DNA of 64,000 nt, taken from contig JAEWMY010000056.1 of NCBI GenBank assembly GCA_023393015.1, forward strand, positions 53,693 through 117,692. Reading direction: 5' to 3'. The notes under the pieces are model-generated. The model was not told the origin of the DNA, ran no database searches, and saw only the letters and a program-made list of their open reading frames with translations. Source of the stretch: Spirochaetota bacterium (GTDB lineage: Bacteria; Spirochaetota; Spirochaetia; Treponematales; Treponemataceae). This document shows positions 33,401 to 41,280 of this stretch, one piece after another. Both the position numbers and the translations under genes were made by a program. Every line of letters begins with the position of its first letter. Within the stretch, counting starts at the first letter, position 1.

Positions 33401-34702
33401 ATGGTCGAAATACGTCGCGGAAACCGCGGAAACGTTTCCATCGCGGTGCCTCCTTCGAAGGCGCATACCCTCAGGGCTCTCGTGCTCGGCGCCCTCGCCG
33501 AGGGAACGACGAGGATACGAAACCCGTTGCTCGGCGAAGACCAGCTCCATCTCGTCGAGTGCCTCAGGGGTCTCAGCGTCCCCGTGCGCGTCCTCGGACC
33601 GGACGGGAGCGGCGGTCGCCCGGCAATCGAGATCGACGGGCGCGCGGGTTCGTTCGATCCCGCCGCGACGACGCTCGACTGCGGGGAATCCGGCGTCGCC
33701 ATGAACTTCCTTTCATCGCTCGCCTGCTTCGCGTCGAAGCCCGTCACGCTCACCGGAAAGGAAGGACTCCTTCGCAGGCCCGTCTCCGAGATCGTCTCGG
33801 GCGTGCTACAGCTCGGCGGCGACGTCGCCTACGCCGCGACCGAGGGCTATCCCCCGCTTCTCGCGCGTCCCTCCGGGCTCGCTGGCGGAACCGCGCGCAT
33901 GAGCGGCTCGAAGACGTCCCAGTATTTCAGTTCTCTTTGCATCGCGGCGGCGCTCGCGGACGCCGACTCCCTCGTCGTCTGCGTCGACGACATGGCCGAA
34001 AAGCCGTACTTCGACATTACGGTCGAGATGATGAGACGCTTCGGCGGTACCGTCCCCGACGGCGAATACCGCGAGATAGCGATACCGGGCCGACAGCGGT
34101 ACCGCGCCGCGGAAATCGACGTCGAGTCGGATTACTCGAGCGCGTCTTACTTCGTCGCGGCCGCCGGCATCCTGGGATCACGCGTCGCGCTCTCGGGCCT
34201 CGTACCGGATTCCGCGCAGGGCGACCGCGCGATACTCGAGTACGCGCGCGCGATGGGTTGCTCCGCCGAATTCCTCCCGGAGGGACTCGTGGTGACCGGA
34301 GTCCCGGCTTCAGGCGGCGGGATGAGGCCGATCGACGCGAGCTTCCGCGACACGCCGGACCTCGTACCGACGGTCGCCGTCATGGCGGCGTTCGCGCGGG
34401 GCGAGAGCCGGCTCCGCGACGTCGCGCATCTCAAGTTCAAGGAATGCGACCGCGTGGGCGCGATACGCGACGGCCTCGCCGCGATGGGCGTAGGAACCCG
34501 CGTCGAGGAAGACGACCTCGTCATCGAGGGCAACCCCGCGCGTATCCGCGGAGGGGCCATCGCCTCGCGCAACGACCACCGGATCGCCATGAGCTTCGCG
34601 GTCGCGGGACTCGCAGCGGACGGCCAGACGATAGACGACGGCGAATGCGTCGGGAAATCCTTCCCCGATTTTTGGGAGCGCTTTTCCGTTTTCTCGGAGT
34701 AG
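33401..34702 (+). CDS. aroA: 3-phosphoshikimate 1-carboxyvinyltransferase (EPSP synthase)
   Basis: 433 residues. The enzyme joins PEP to shikimate 3-phosphate in aromatic biosynthesis. Recognisable parts are PPSKAHTLRALVLGALAEG (substrate loop), DCGESGVAMNFL (a divergent form of the usual NAGTAMR, of note for PEP binding), SDYSSASYFVAAA, DTPDLVPTVAVMAAFA and RNDHRIAMSFAVAGL. The start follows CGGAGGAAG. It is placed directly after leuS. Because the PEP-site motif is unusual, the protein may be an atypical AroA-class enzyme, though the overall match is good. Confidence 0.9.
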   Translation: MVEIRRGNRGNVSIAVPPSKAHTLRALVLGALAEGTTRIRNPLLGEDQLHLVECLRGLSVPVRVLGPDGSGGRPAIEIDGRAGSFDPAATTLDCGESGVAMNFLSSLACFASKPVTLTGKEGLLRRPVSEIVSGVLQLGGDVAYAATEGYPPLLARPSGLAGGTARMSGSKTSQYFSSLCIAAALADADSLVVCVDDMAEKPYFDITVEMMRRFGGTVPDGEYREIAIPGRQRYRAAEIDVESDYSSASYFVAAAGILGSRVALSGLVPDSAQGDRAILEYARAMGCSAEFLPEGLVVTGVPASGGGMRPIDASFRDTPDLVPTVAVMAAFARGESRLRDVAHLKFKECDRVGAIRDGLAAMGVGTRVEEDDLVIEGNPARIRGGAIASRNDHRIAMSFAVAGLAADGQTIDDGECVGKSFPDFWERFSVFSE

Positions 34703-34710
34703 GAAAGTTA

Positions 34711-34730
34711 CCCCGGGTTGCACCCCGGGG
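34711..34730 (+). terminator. Hairpin after aroA
   Basis: CCCCGGG-TTGCAC-CCCGGGG forms a 7-bp stem 8 bp after the aroA stop. A second weak hairpin (AAGCCC...GGGCTT, about 34734-34757) follows. There is no clear T run. Confidence 0.55.
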
Positions 34731-34779
34731 ACGAAGCCCCTTGCCGGTTTTCGGGCTTTGTACTACTGTGCTTCACACA

Positions 34780-35820
34780 ATGAACATCATCGATTTGCGA
34801 AGCGACACGGTAACCTGGCCGACCGAGGCCATGAGGGCTGCGATGGCGACGGCGCCCGTCGGCGACGACGTATACGGGGACGATCCCACGGTACGCGAAC
34901 TCGAGGCCTATTCGGCGAGCCTCGTCGGCAAGGAAGCGGCGCTCTTCGTCCCCTCGGGAACGTTCGGAAACCAACTCGCCTTGTATACACATTGTCCGCG
35001 CGGAAGCGAGGTGATACTCGACGAGTCCTGCCATATAGTCCAGCACGAGGCGGGCGCGTCGGCCGTCATCGCGGGAGTTCAGCTACGCCCGGTCGACACG
35101 AAAGACAGATTCCTCGACGGGGCCGCGGTGACCGCTCGAGTCCGCACGGGCGACGACATACACGAACCGAAGACGTCCCTCGTCGCGATAGAGAACGCGC
35201 ATTCAAAAGGCACCGTCATGACGCTTGCCGAAATGGAGGATATCCGCCGCGCGGCCAACCGGTTCCGCGTGCCGATCCATCTCGACGGCGCGCGCGTGTT
35301 CAACGCGGCCGCCGCCCTCGGCGTCCAGGCGCAGGAGATCGCGCAGTTCGCCGACTCCGTCATGTTCTGCCTCTCGAAGGGGCTGTGCGCCCCGGTCGGC
35401 TCGATGCTCGCCGGCACGAGGAAGTTCGTCGACGAGGCGAGACGCAAGCGCAAGCTCATGGGCGGAGGCCTGCGCCAGGCGGGGATCCTCGCGGCTGCCG
35501 GCCTCGTCGCGCTCAAGGACACGCGCCTCCGCATCGCCGACGACCACGAGAACGCGCGCCTTCTCGAGCGGGGACTCGAAACGATCCCCGGCCTCGCGGT
35601 CGAACGCGGCGGCATCCGCGTCAACATGGCGTTCTTCTCGCACGAGGAAGGCTCGCGCATAGACGGCGAGGCCCTCGTCGACTTCCTGAAGGAACGGGGC
35701 ATCCTGGTCAATATGCACGACGGCTCGGGCCGTTTCCGCCTCGTGACCCATTACTGGATCGACCGGGAGCGGGTCGGACGCGTCGTAGACGCGATCCGCG
35801 ATTTTCACGCGCGGGGGTAA
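34780..35820 (+). CDS. ltaE: Low-specificity L-threonine aldolase
   Basis: 346-residue PLP enzyme that cleaves threonine to glycine and acetaldehyde. It begins DLRSDTVTWPTEAMRAAM, followed by GDDVYGDDPTVRELE, FVPSGTFGNQLAL and IHLDGARVFNAAAAL; the PLP lysine is in FCLSKGLCAPVGSMLAG. All are family hallmarks. The start at 34780 lacks a Shine-Dalgarno sequence; TTGCCG (34741) and TACTGT (34764-34769) would start the mRNA about 4 nt before the ATG. Like glyA it produces glycine, giving the cell two routes in this window. The CDF gene follows after 6 bp. Confidence 0.93.
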   Translation: MNIIDLRSDTVTWPTEAMRAAMATAPVGDDVYGDDPTVRELEAYSASLVGKEAALFVPSGTFGNQLALYTHCPRGSEVILDESCHIVQHEAGASAVIAGVQLRPVDTKDRFLDGAAVTARVRTGDDIHEPKTSLVAIENAHSKGTVMTLAEMEDIRRAANRFRVPIHLDGARVFNAAAALGVQAQEIAQFADSVMFCLSKGLCAPVGSMLAGTRKFVDEARRKRKLMGGGLRQAGILAAAGLVALKDTRLRIADDHENARLLERGLETIPGLAVERGGIRVNMAFFSHEEGSRIDGEALVDFLKERGILVNMHDGSGRFRLVTHYWIDRERVGRVVDAIRDFHARG

Positions 35821-35826
35821 GCGACA

Positions 35827-36768
35827 GTGGCGAACGACTGCCGGGACGACAAGGGAAAACACGTGCGAACGGCCGCGATCATCGCGATCGCGGGGAATTC
35901 CGCCCTGGCGGCGCTGAAGATCGCGGTTGGCGTCACTGTCGGCAGTCTCGCGGTTCTCGGAGACGGAATCGATTCCTCCACGGACGTCGTTATCGCGGGG
36001 ATGTCGCTCGCGGTCGCCTCGGTTATCAGCCGACCGTCCGACAAGGAACATCCCTGGGGTCACGGACGAGCCGAGACGGTAGCCACGGTCCTGATCGCCT
36101 TCATCATACTTCTCGCGGGCTTTCAGCTGTCCGCCTCGGCCGTGTCGCGACTGACCTCGGGAGCGACTTTGGCGAAGCCGCCGGCGGCCGCGCTCTGGGT
36201 TACCGCCCTTTCGATTGCCGGCAAGGCGTCACTCGCGGTCAGCCAGTTCCGCATCGCGAAAAAATCCGGAAGCGCCATCGTCCTCGCGAACGCGAAAAAC
36301 ATGGCGAGCGACATCGTCATCTCGTCGTCGATACTCGCGGGGCTCGGGGCTTCCGTCGCGTTTTCCCTTCCGGTGATCGACCCTATCATCGCCCTGCTCG
36401 TCGGCGTATGGGTCATGAAAACCGCGCTCGGCATCTTCCTCGAGCAGAACATGGAGTTGATGGACGGAACCACGGACGAAAGCCTGTATCGGGCGCTCTT
36501 CGACGCCGTGCGTTCGGTGCCCGGAGCGGGAAACCCGCACAAGGCGCGGATACGGAAGATGGCCTCGAGCTGGGACATCGATCTAGACATCGAGGTCGAC
36601 GGCGACATAACGGTTCGCGAGGCGCACGAGATAGCCGAGGAAGTCGAGCGGGCGGTCAAGTGTCAGATCGCGGACGTGTACGACATAATGGTCCACGTCG
36701 AGCCCGAAGGCTCCGTGCGGCACGGCGAGCAGTTCGGCCTGTCGGCCTCCGACATCGAAGTAAAATAA
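35827..36768 (+). CDS. Cation diffusion facilitator family transporter
   Basis: 313 residues with the six-helix CDF plan: NSALAALKIAVGVTVGSLAVLGDGIDSSTDVV carries the first metal motif (here D-x2-SxxD), SDKEHPWGHGRAETVA is the family signature, and a second acidic pair lies in helix 5 (AKNMASDIVISS). The C-terminal cytoplasmic domain (about 210-313) has the ferredoxin-like metal-sensing fold. CDF proteins exchange Zn2+, Fe2+, Mn2+ or Co2+ for protons; the metal cannot be told. It starts with GTG, 6 bp after ltaE. Confidence 0.92.
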   Translation: MANDCRDDKGKHVRTAAIIAIAGNSALAALKIAVGVTVGSLAVLGDGIDSSTDVVIAGMSLAVASVISRPSDKEHPWGHGRAETVATVLIAFIILLAGFQLSASAVSRLTSGATLAKPPAAALWVTALSIAGKASLAVSQFRIAKKSGSAIVLANAKNMASDIVISSSILAGLGASVAFSLPVIDPIIALLVGVWVMKTALGIFLEQNMELMDGTTDESLYRALFDAVRSVPGAGNPHKARIRKMASSWDIDLDIEVDGDITVREAHEIAEEVERAVKCQIADVYDIMVHVEPEGSVRHGEQFGLSASDIEVK

Positions 36769-36817
36769 GACGACTCGGGCGGCGTTCCCGGGACCGCCGT
36801 CGCCGGCTCTAATGGAG

Positions 36818-36885
36818 TGACGCCGCTTGCGGCGTGACGGCGTTAGCGGCGTTAGCGGCGTGACGGCGTGACGGCGTTAGCGGCG
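36818..36885. repeat. Short tandem repeats of GGCGTGAC / GGCGTTAGC
   Basis: After a small hairpin (ACGCCGC-TT-GCGGCGT) come alternating 8-9 bp units GGCGTGAC and GGCGTTAGC, seven in all, running into the last codons and stop of the minus-strand VanY gene. This is a slippage-prone microsatellite-like stretch between two convergent genes. Confidence 0.8.
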
Positions 36886-37710
36886 TTTCCAGGCGTCGAC
36901 GAACTCGATCATGTACTGTTGAACGTCCCCGAACCAATCGCGCTGCAACGCGGCCGCCTCGACCCCGACATACCGGTAATGCCAGCTTTCCCACCTGAAC
37001 CCCGTGACGGCTTCGTAGCCGTCGGGAAACGAAAGCGACCAACCGTACTTGTACGCGTTTTCGACGAGCCATTTGCCCGCCTTCGTGCCGGCGAAGGCGT
37101 CGGTTATCGAGCCGAAGTCGACGGCGGCGCCCAGTTGATGCTGACTCGCGCCCGGCATCGCGGACTCCCTGTCCGCCGTCTCCCGGCCGAGTTCGCGGAC
37201 GTTTCTCTCATATACCTTTTTTTGATACTCCCAGGAACGATACGTCGAACTGACGACGAGCGTGACGCCGTCGGCGCGCGCGGCCCCGGCCATCCGCTCG
37301 AGGGCGGCTTCGGCCTCGCGCCGCAACGACAACCCCTCGCGGCCCGGTACGTACGACCGTCCGGGACCGACCGGCACGAGATCGGAAGGCGCGTAGTCGG
37401 CGGAAAGCAAATGGCCCTTGTCGACGAGAACGAGAAAGCCGCCGGCATCGGCCGCTATCGCGCGCTCGAGTGCGGGCACGAAGGACTCGCGACCCTCGTT
37501 GAGGGCCCGGACCATCTCCGCGGGGATGCCCGCGGGCGCCCGAAAGGTTTCGCCGGGCGGGACGGACGGGTCGGCCGCGGCTGGCGCGGCTGAACTTGCC
37601 GGCGCGGCTGGACCTGGCGGCGCGCCCGGTGTCGCAGGCGCCTCGCGTTGGGCGAAACACGCCGACAGCGAAAGCGCCCCGAAGGAGAGGAGAATGATTC
37701 GTCGTTTCAT
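36877..37710 (-). CDS. VanY/M15-type D-alanyl-D-alanine carboxypeptidase lipoprotein
   Basis: 277 residues. The N terminus is a lipoprotein signal (LSLSAC lipobox, Cys at about 18), followed by a Pro/Ala-rich linker (about 22-60) and a zinc peptidase domain of the M15B family: VSSTYRSWEYQKKVY, the zinc motif SQHQLGAAVDFG (SxHxxGxAxD) and the second metal histidine in WESWHYRYVG. It would trim cell-wall peptides in the periplasm. AAAGGA precedes the ATG at 37710. The start overlaps the stop of the HAD gene upstream by 4 bp, so it is the last gene of the partner-switching operon. Confidence 0.9.
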   Translation of the reverse strand: MKRRIILLSFGALSLSACFAQREAPATPGAPPGPAAPASSAAPAAADPSVPPGETFRAPAGIPAEMVRALNEGRESFVPALERAIAADAGGFLVLVDKGHLLSADYAPSDLVPVGPGRSYVPGREGLSLRREAEAALERMAGAARADGVTLVVSSTYRSWEYQKKVYERNVRELGRETADRESAMPGASQHQLGAAVDFGSITDAFAGTKAGKWLVENAYKYGWSLSFPDGYEAVTGFRWESWHYRYVGVEAAALQRDWFGDVQQYMIEFVDAWKRR

Positions 37711-38372
37711 GAGAAATCCTTTATGGTCCACCCGCGTCGGCGGGCGACGGCCTTGAGCCTGAAATCGGGATTCGCCGCGACGGGGCGCCCGACGATCTCC
37801 AGAAGGGGAAGGTCATGGACGCTGTCGGAATAGAACGAGCAGAGGCGGATATCGACGCCGCTTCTCGAGAGAAAGTCGCGGATGATCTTCCCCTTGAAAC
37901 GGGAGAAAACCGGGGACCCGACCAACTTGCCCTCGAAGACGCCGTCCGCGTACGAGAACTGCGTCGCTATCACGTCGGACGGACTGAACCCGCAATGGCG
38001 GGCGAGCGGATACACGGCCTCGAAGGGAGCCGAGGTCGCCATGATCACGCGGATGCCCTCGCTCCGTAGCGATTCGATCTCGCGGAGCGCCCCGGGATAG
38101 ATTTTATTCTTCAGCCATTTGTCGAAGGCCGCGGCCGCTATATCCTCGAGCGTCGCGCGCGTGACGCCCTTGAGCTTCGGGAGGCTCACGCGGAACAGGC
38201 GTTCCACGCTGACGTTGGACAGGCGATACAGAACGTAGAGGACGGGAGCGGCGGCGAGATACCACCAGGCGATTATTCCGCGACGGACGCATTCCAGCAT
38301 GAAAAAAAGGCTCGTCGACACGCGCGAGATGGTGTGATCAACGTCGAAAAAGGCGATTGCCTCGCGTCTCAT
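37707..38372 (-). CDS. HAD-IB subfamily phosphatase
   Basis: 221 residues. The HAD motifs are FFDVDHTISRVST (nucleophile Asp in DxDHT), MATSAPFEAVYPLA (motif II), GKIIRDFL (motif III) and YSDSVHDLPLL (motif IV). Two hydrophobic segments between motifs I and II (about 25-50) suggest membrane contact, as in the SerB/phospholipid-phosphatase-like IB branch (for example PgpC-type enzymes). The substrate is unknown; phosphatidylglycerophosphate or phosphoserine-like substrates fit the family. The ATG at 38372 is 2 bp from the stop of the RsbW-like gene. Context puts it with envelope remodelling. Confidence 0.87.
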   Translation of the reverse strand: MRREAIAFFDVDHTISRVSTSLFFMLECVRRGIIAWWYLAAAPVLYVLYRLSNVSVERLFRVSLPKLKGVTRATLEDIAAAAFDKWLKNKIYPGALREIESLRSEGIRVIMATSAPFEAVYPLARHCGFSPSDVIATQFSYADGVFEGKLVGSPVFSRFKGKIIRDFLSRSGVDIRLCSFYSDSVHDLPLLEIVGRPVAANPDFRLKAVARRRGWTIKDFS

Positions 38373-38374
38373 GC

Positions 38375-38797
38375 TCACAGGATAATGCGAATGAAGACCT
38401 TGAACAAGCCCTTGCGGTACGACACGTCGCTCGTGAGATTGCGGCACATGAGGAGGCCGAGCCCGCGGTATCGGCGCGATTCCCCGTCGAAGTACGGACG
38501 GGCGGTTTCGTGGGACGCGACCATTCGGGCGAACGTCGGCGACCGGTACGCGATCAATATGCGCACGCTTCCCCCGTTCGCGGCCTTTCCGCCGCGCCCG
38601 CGCGAAATGCGCACGGAGACGAGTGAGCCCGGAGGGCACCTGCCGTGCATCACTATGTTGTCGAAAAACTCGGTGACGACGAGGAGGGCGCGGTTCCGCT
38701 CGCCGCCTTCCAGCAGCGGGCAGTCCAGCACGAACCGCTCGAGACGCTCAAGGTTGGCGAAGTCCGGCGCGACGCGCGCTCGACAGGGCCGACGCAT
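38375..38797 (-). CDS. RsbW/SpoIIAB-like anti-sigma-type serine kinase
   Basis: 140 residues of the small HATPase_c_2 kinase family. The N box is LLVVTEFFDNIVMHG and the G2-like loop is RYRGLGLLMCRNLTSD. Such kinases phosphorylate a STAS partner and bind a target (often a sigma factor) when the STAS protein is phosphorylated. It follows the STAS gene by 6 bp and so forms a classical kinase-antagonist pair with it. No sigma factor is encoded next to it, so the target may be elsewhere. Confidence 0.86.
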   Translation of the reverse strand: MRRPCRARVAPDFANLERLERFVLDCPLLEGGERNRALLVVTEFFDNIVMHGRCPPGSLVSVRISRGRGGKAANGGSVRILIAYRSPTFARMVASHETARPYFDGESRRYRGLGLLMCRNLTSDVSYRKGLFKVFIRIIL

Positions 38798-38803
38798 GAC
38801 GGA

Positions 38804-39130
38804 TCAAACTACTTCGGTAAGCGAATAAATGACGGTAAACATCTCGGTGAAGCCCGTCGACTCGATCGCGAGACGCACCACCTCGGACGGCTTCATCACG
38901 TACAGCTTGTTGCCGACCGCTTCCCCGTCGTCGAGCGCCGCCATCAGGACGCCGAGACCCGACGACGAGAGGTTCACGACGCGGGAAAGGTCCAGGACGA
39001 GATTCGTTTCCTTTATGAGCGAATACACCTTCTCCTGGAATTCGGTATAGGTGTAGGAGTTGATCGTTCCGGACACCTCGAGGAGCGCGTAGTTCGGTCC
39101 GCTTTTTTCGACGATCGATATGCTTTCCAT
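38804..39130 (-). CDS. STAS-domain anti-sigma factor antagonist
   Basis: A 108-residue single STAS domain. The phosphorylatable serine lies in RVVNLSSSGLGVLMAAL, where SSSGLG fits the DSSGLG consensus of SpoIIAA/RsbV with Asp replaced. It should be dephosphorylated by the SpoIIE-type phosphatases encoded immediately upstream and rephosphorylated by the RsbW-like kinase downstream. Spacing is 12 bp from the phosphatase gene and 6 bp to the kinase gene. Confidence 0.9.
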   Translation of the reverse strand: MESISIVEKSGPNYALLEVSGTINSYTYTEFQEKVYSLIKETNLVLDLSRVVNLSSSGLGVLMAALDDGEAVGNKLYVMKPSEVVRLAIESTGFTEMFTVIYSLTEVV

Positions 39131-39142
39131 GGAGTCTACCCC

Positions 39143-41278
39143 TTATTTTCCGAGATATTTTACGACGAGGACCGTAATATCGTCTTCGAGCTCACGCGAG
39201 ACGAACTCGCCGAGGTTGTCGCAGAGGAACTTCGCCATGCGCGACGCCGGGTACGACCGGTTGTCCATCAAATGGCGCTGGACGCGATCCTTGCCGAACC
39301 GCTCGCCGCGCAGGTTCGTGGCGTCGATAAGCCCGTCGGTCGTCATGAGAAGGATGTCCTGCGGGTTCAGGGCGATCTTCTTTACCTTGAGGAATTTGCC
39401 GACGTCGCGCACGAAGCCGAGCACGCGCCCGTCGCCCTGAATCTCGATCGCGTTGTTGTACGCCGCCGTGTAGAGGAACATCGCGGGAACGCCGCAGTTG
39501 AGGTAGTACATGACGTTCGAGGAGAAATCCAGCAAGCCGAACACGCCGGCGAAAAAGGTCCCCTTGGGCAGGTTGTTCTTGATGAAGAGGTTTACCTTCA
39601 CGACGAGTTGCTTGAAGTCCTTCGTCTCGGTGAGGAAGGTCCGAAGCACCGACTTGAGGATGACCATCGACATGCTCGCGTTCAGCCCCTTGCCCGACAC
39701 GTCGCCCATGACGTAGAGGTATTTGTCCTCGCCGAGCTTGATAAAGTCGATAAAGTCGCCGCCGAGCTTTCTCGCCGACCGGGTAATGAAGTCGACGTCG
39801 ATCTTCTCGTGCTCGATGCGGTCGATATTCTCCTGTATGGAGGTGATGATCTGACCCGAGAACTCGATCTCGCGGTCGACGGTCAGCACGACCGACTCGT
39901 TCGCGATGTTCTTGAGGTAGTACATGACGAGGAAAAAGTTCGAGTAGAGCTTCGAAAGCACGGTGTAGTCGTAGTCGGTGAAGTCGGCGCCGCGTTTCTT
40001 CGCGCCGAGGAGTATGATACCGACTACGCGGTGTCCCTCCCGGAGCAGGATGAAGGCGTCCGAATGGCCGATGTCGAATATCTTCAGGAGATTCGCCTTC
40101 ACGTCCGCGTACAGGTGGTTCGTGATGGCCTGCGTCTTGAGGACGATCGATTCGCTGTGCCCGAGCAGGAAGTCGATCGCCTTGTTGTCGGCGATGACGA
40201 GCTCGTTTTTGGCTCCCAACGAGGAGAAAACGGTCACGAGCTTCCCCTTGTCGTCGGAAACCATGATTTCGACCGAGGAACATTCCACGTACTGCTCGAG
40301 AAGGGTGACGGTCTTCCGGATGACGACGTCTCCGCCCGAGGCGTAATCGATGGAGTCGAGCCCGGCTTCGAGCTCGGACTCGTAGTCGCTTCCGACGCGA
40401 ACGTACCGGCGGAGGCGTTTCCGTGCCATTTCGCGCAGGAAGAGCATCGCGACGGCGAGCACGACCAGGGAGACGACGAGCAGGGAGCGCGACTTGACGA
40501 CCCCGATGAGGGAGGCGGCCACGAAGCCCGTCGCCGCGCTGAAAACGAGGTTGAGGACGGTAAAGTTGATCGCGGTCGCGGTCGCGAGCGCGCGGTCGAA
40601 CAGCGTGGTGACCGACTCGGACTGATAGATCATCACGAGCATGACCGCGAGCCCGAACGGAACGAGCGGAAGGGCCCACACGTAGGTGACGGAAAGGCTA
40701 TAGAGCGCGTACGAAACGGCCAGCCCCGCGCACACGGAAACGGCGACGAACACGAGCCGCTGCCGGAATATGCGACTCCTGATGCCGATCGCGCGCGACA
40801 GCAGCGTCACGACGGTAAGAGCCGGCAGGCCGAGCGCGAACGCCGCGATGTAGACGAACATTCCGTCTCCCAGGGTATGGAAGTCGGAAGAAACGATGAA
40901 ATAGCGGCCGTCCACGGTGCCGAGCGTAACGCTCTCGATCGAAACGAAGGAAAGATAGACGGCGGCCATCACCAGCAGGGCGCCGAAAAATTTGGCGACG
41001 GAATGCTTTCCGAAATACGGCACCGTGAGCGAGTAACGAAACAGCGAAACCGACGACATCGAAAAGGATATGAGGCAGAGCCTGAACGACAGGAGGCTCA
41101 GCGTCGGGTTCTTCGTATAGAGGAGCGTCGCGGAAACGCCCGCGAAAAGCGCGGTAAACGCCGCGGTCATCGAAAGGCCGGTCAGGAGGTTATTCTGCTT
41201 CTCGGACCTGGAATCCAGATAATACGAGAAGGCGAACAGGAAGGCCGCAAGGATATAGCTGAAAATGAGCATGCTCAT
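39143..41278 (-). CDS. Membrane SpoIIE/PP2C-type phosphatase with GAF-like domain
   Basis: 711 residues: about eight membrane helices (1-290, of the 7TM-sensor kind), a GAF-like domain (about 320-470: LEQYVECSSVEIMVSDDKGK, GHSDAFILLREGHRVVGIILLG), then a SpoIIE phosphatase domain with metal aspartates in LGGDFIDFIKL, VMGDVSGKGLNASMSM, MTTDGLIDATN and LEDDITVLVVK. It should dephosphorylate the neighbouring STAS protein in response to a membrane or ligand signal. GAGGAG precedes the ATG. It lies 2 bp after the stop of a second, shorter phosphatase gene. Confidence 0.9.
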   Translation of the reverse strand: MSMLIFSYILAAFLFAFSYYLDSRSEKQNNLLTGLSMTAAFTALFAGVSATLLYTKNPTLSLLSFRLCLISFSMSSVSLFRYSLTVPYFGKHSVAKFFGALLVMAAVYLSFVSIESVTLGTVDGRYFIVSSDFHTLGDGMFVYIAAFALGLPALTVVTLLSRAIGIRSRIFRQRLVFVAVSVCAGLAVSYALYSLSVTYVWALPLVPFGLAVMLVMIYQSESVTTLFDRALATATAINFTVLNLVFSAATGFVAASLIGVVKSRSLLVVSLVVLAVAMLFLREMARKRLRRYVRVGSDYESELEAGLDSIDYASGGDVVIRKTVTLLEQYVECSSVEIMVSDDKGKLVTVFSSLGAKNELVIADNKAIDFLLGHSESIVLKTQAITNHLYADVKANLLKIFDIGHSDAFILLREGHRVVGIILLGAKKRGADFTDYDYTVLSKLYSNFFLVMYYLKNIANESVVLTVDREIEFSGQIITSIQENIDRIEHEKIDVDFITRSARKLGGDFIDFIKLGEDKYLYVMGDVSGKGLNASMSMVILKSVLRTFLTETKDFKQLVVKVNLFIKNNLPKGTFFAGVFGLLDFSSNVMYYLNCGVPAMFLYTAAYNNAIEIQGDGRVLGFVRDVGKFLKVKKIALNPQDILLMTTDGLIDATNLRGERFGKDRVQRHLMDNRSYPASRMAKFLCDNLGEFVSRELEDDITVLVVKYLGK

Positions 41279-41280
41279 GA

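Noticed and set aside
33559..34779. An N-terminal extension of the threonine aldolase frame across aroA.
   Set aside because: It is an out-of-frame arginine-rich reading of aroA; the LtaE family starts at the ATG at 34780.
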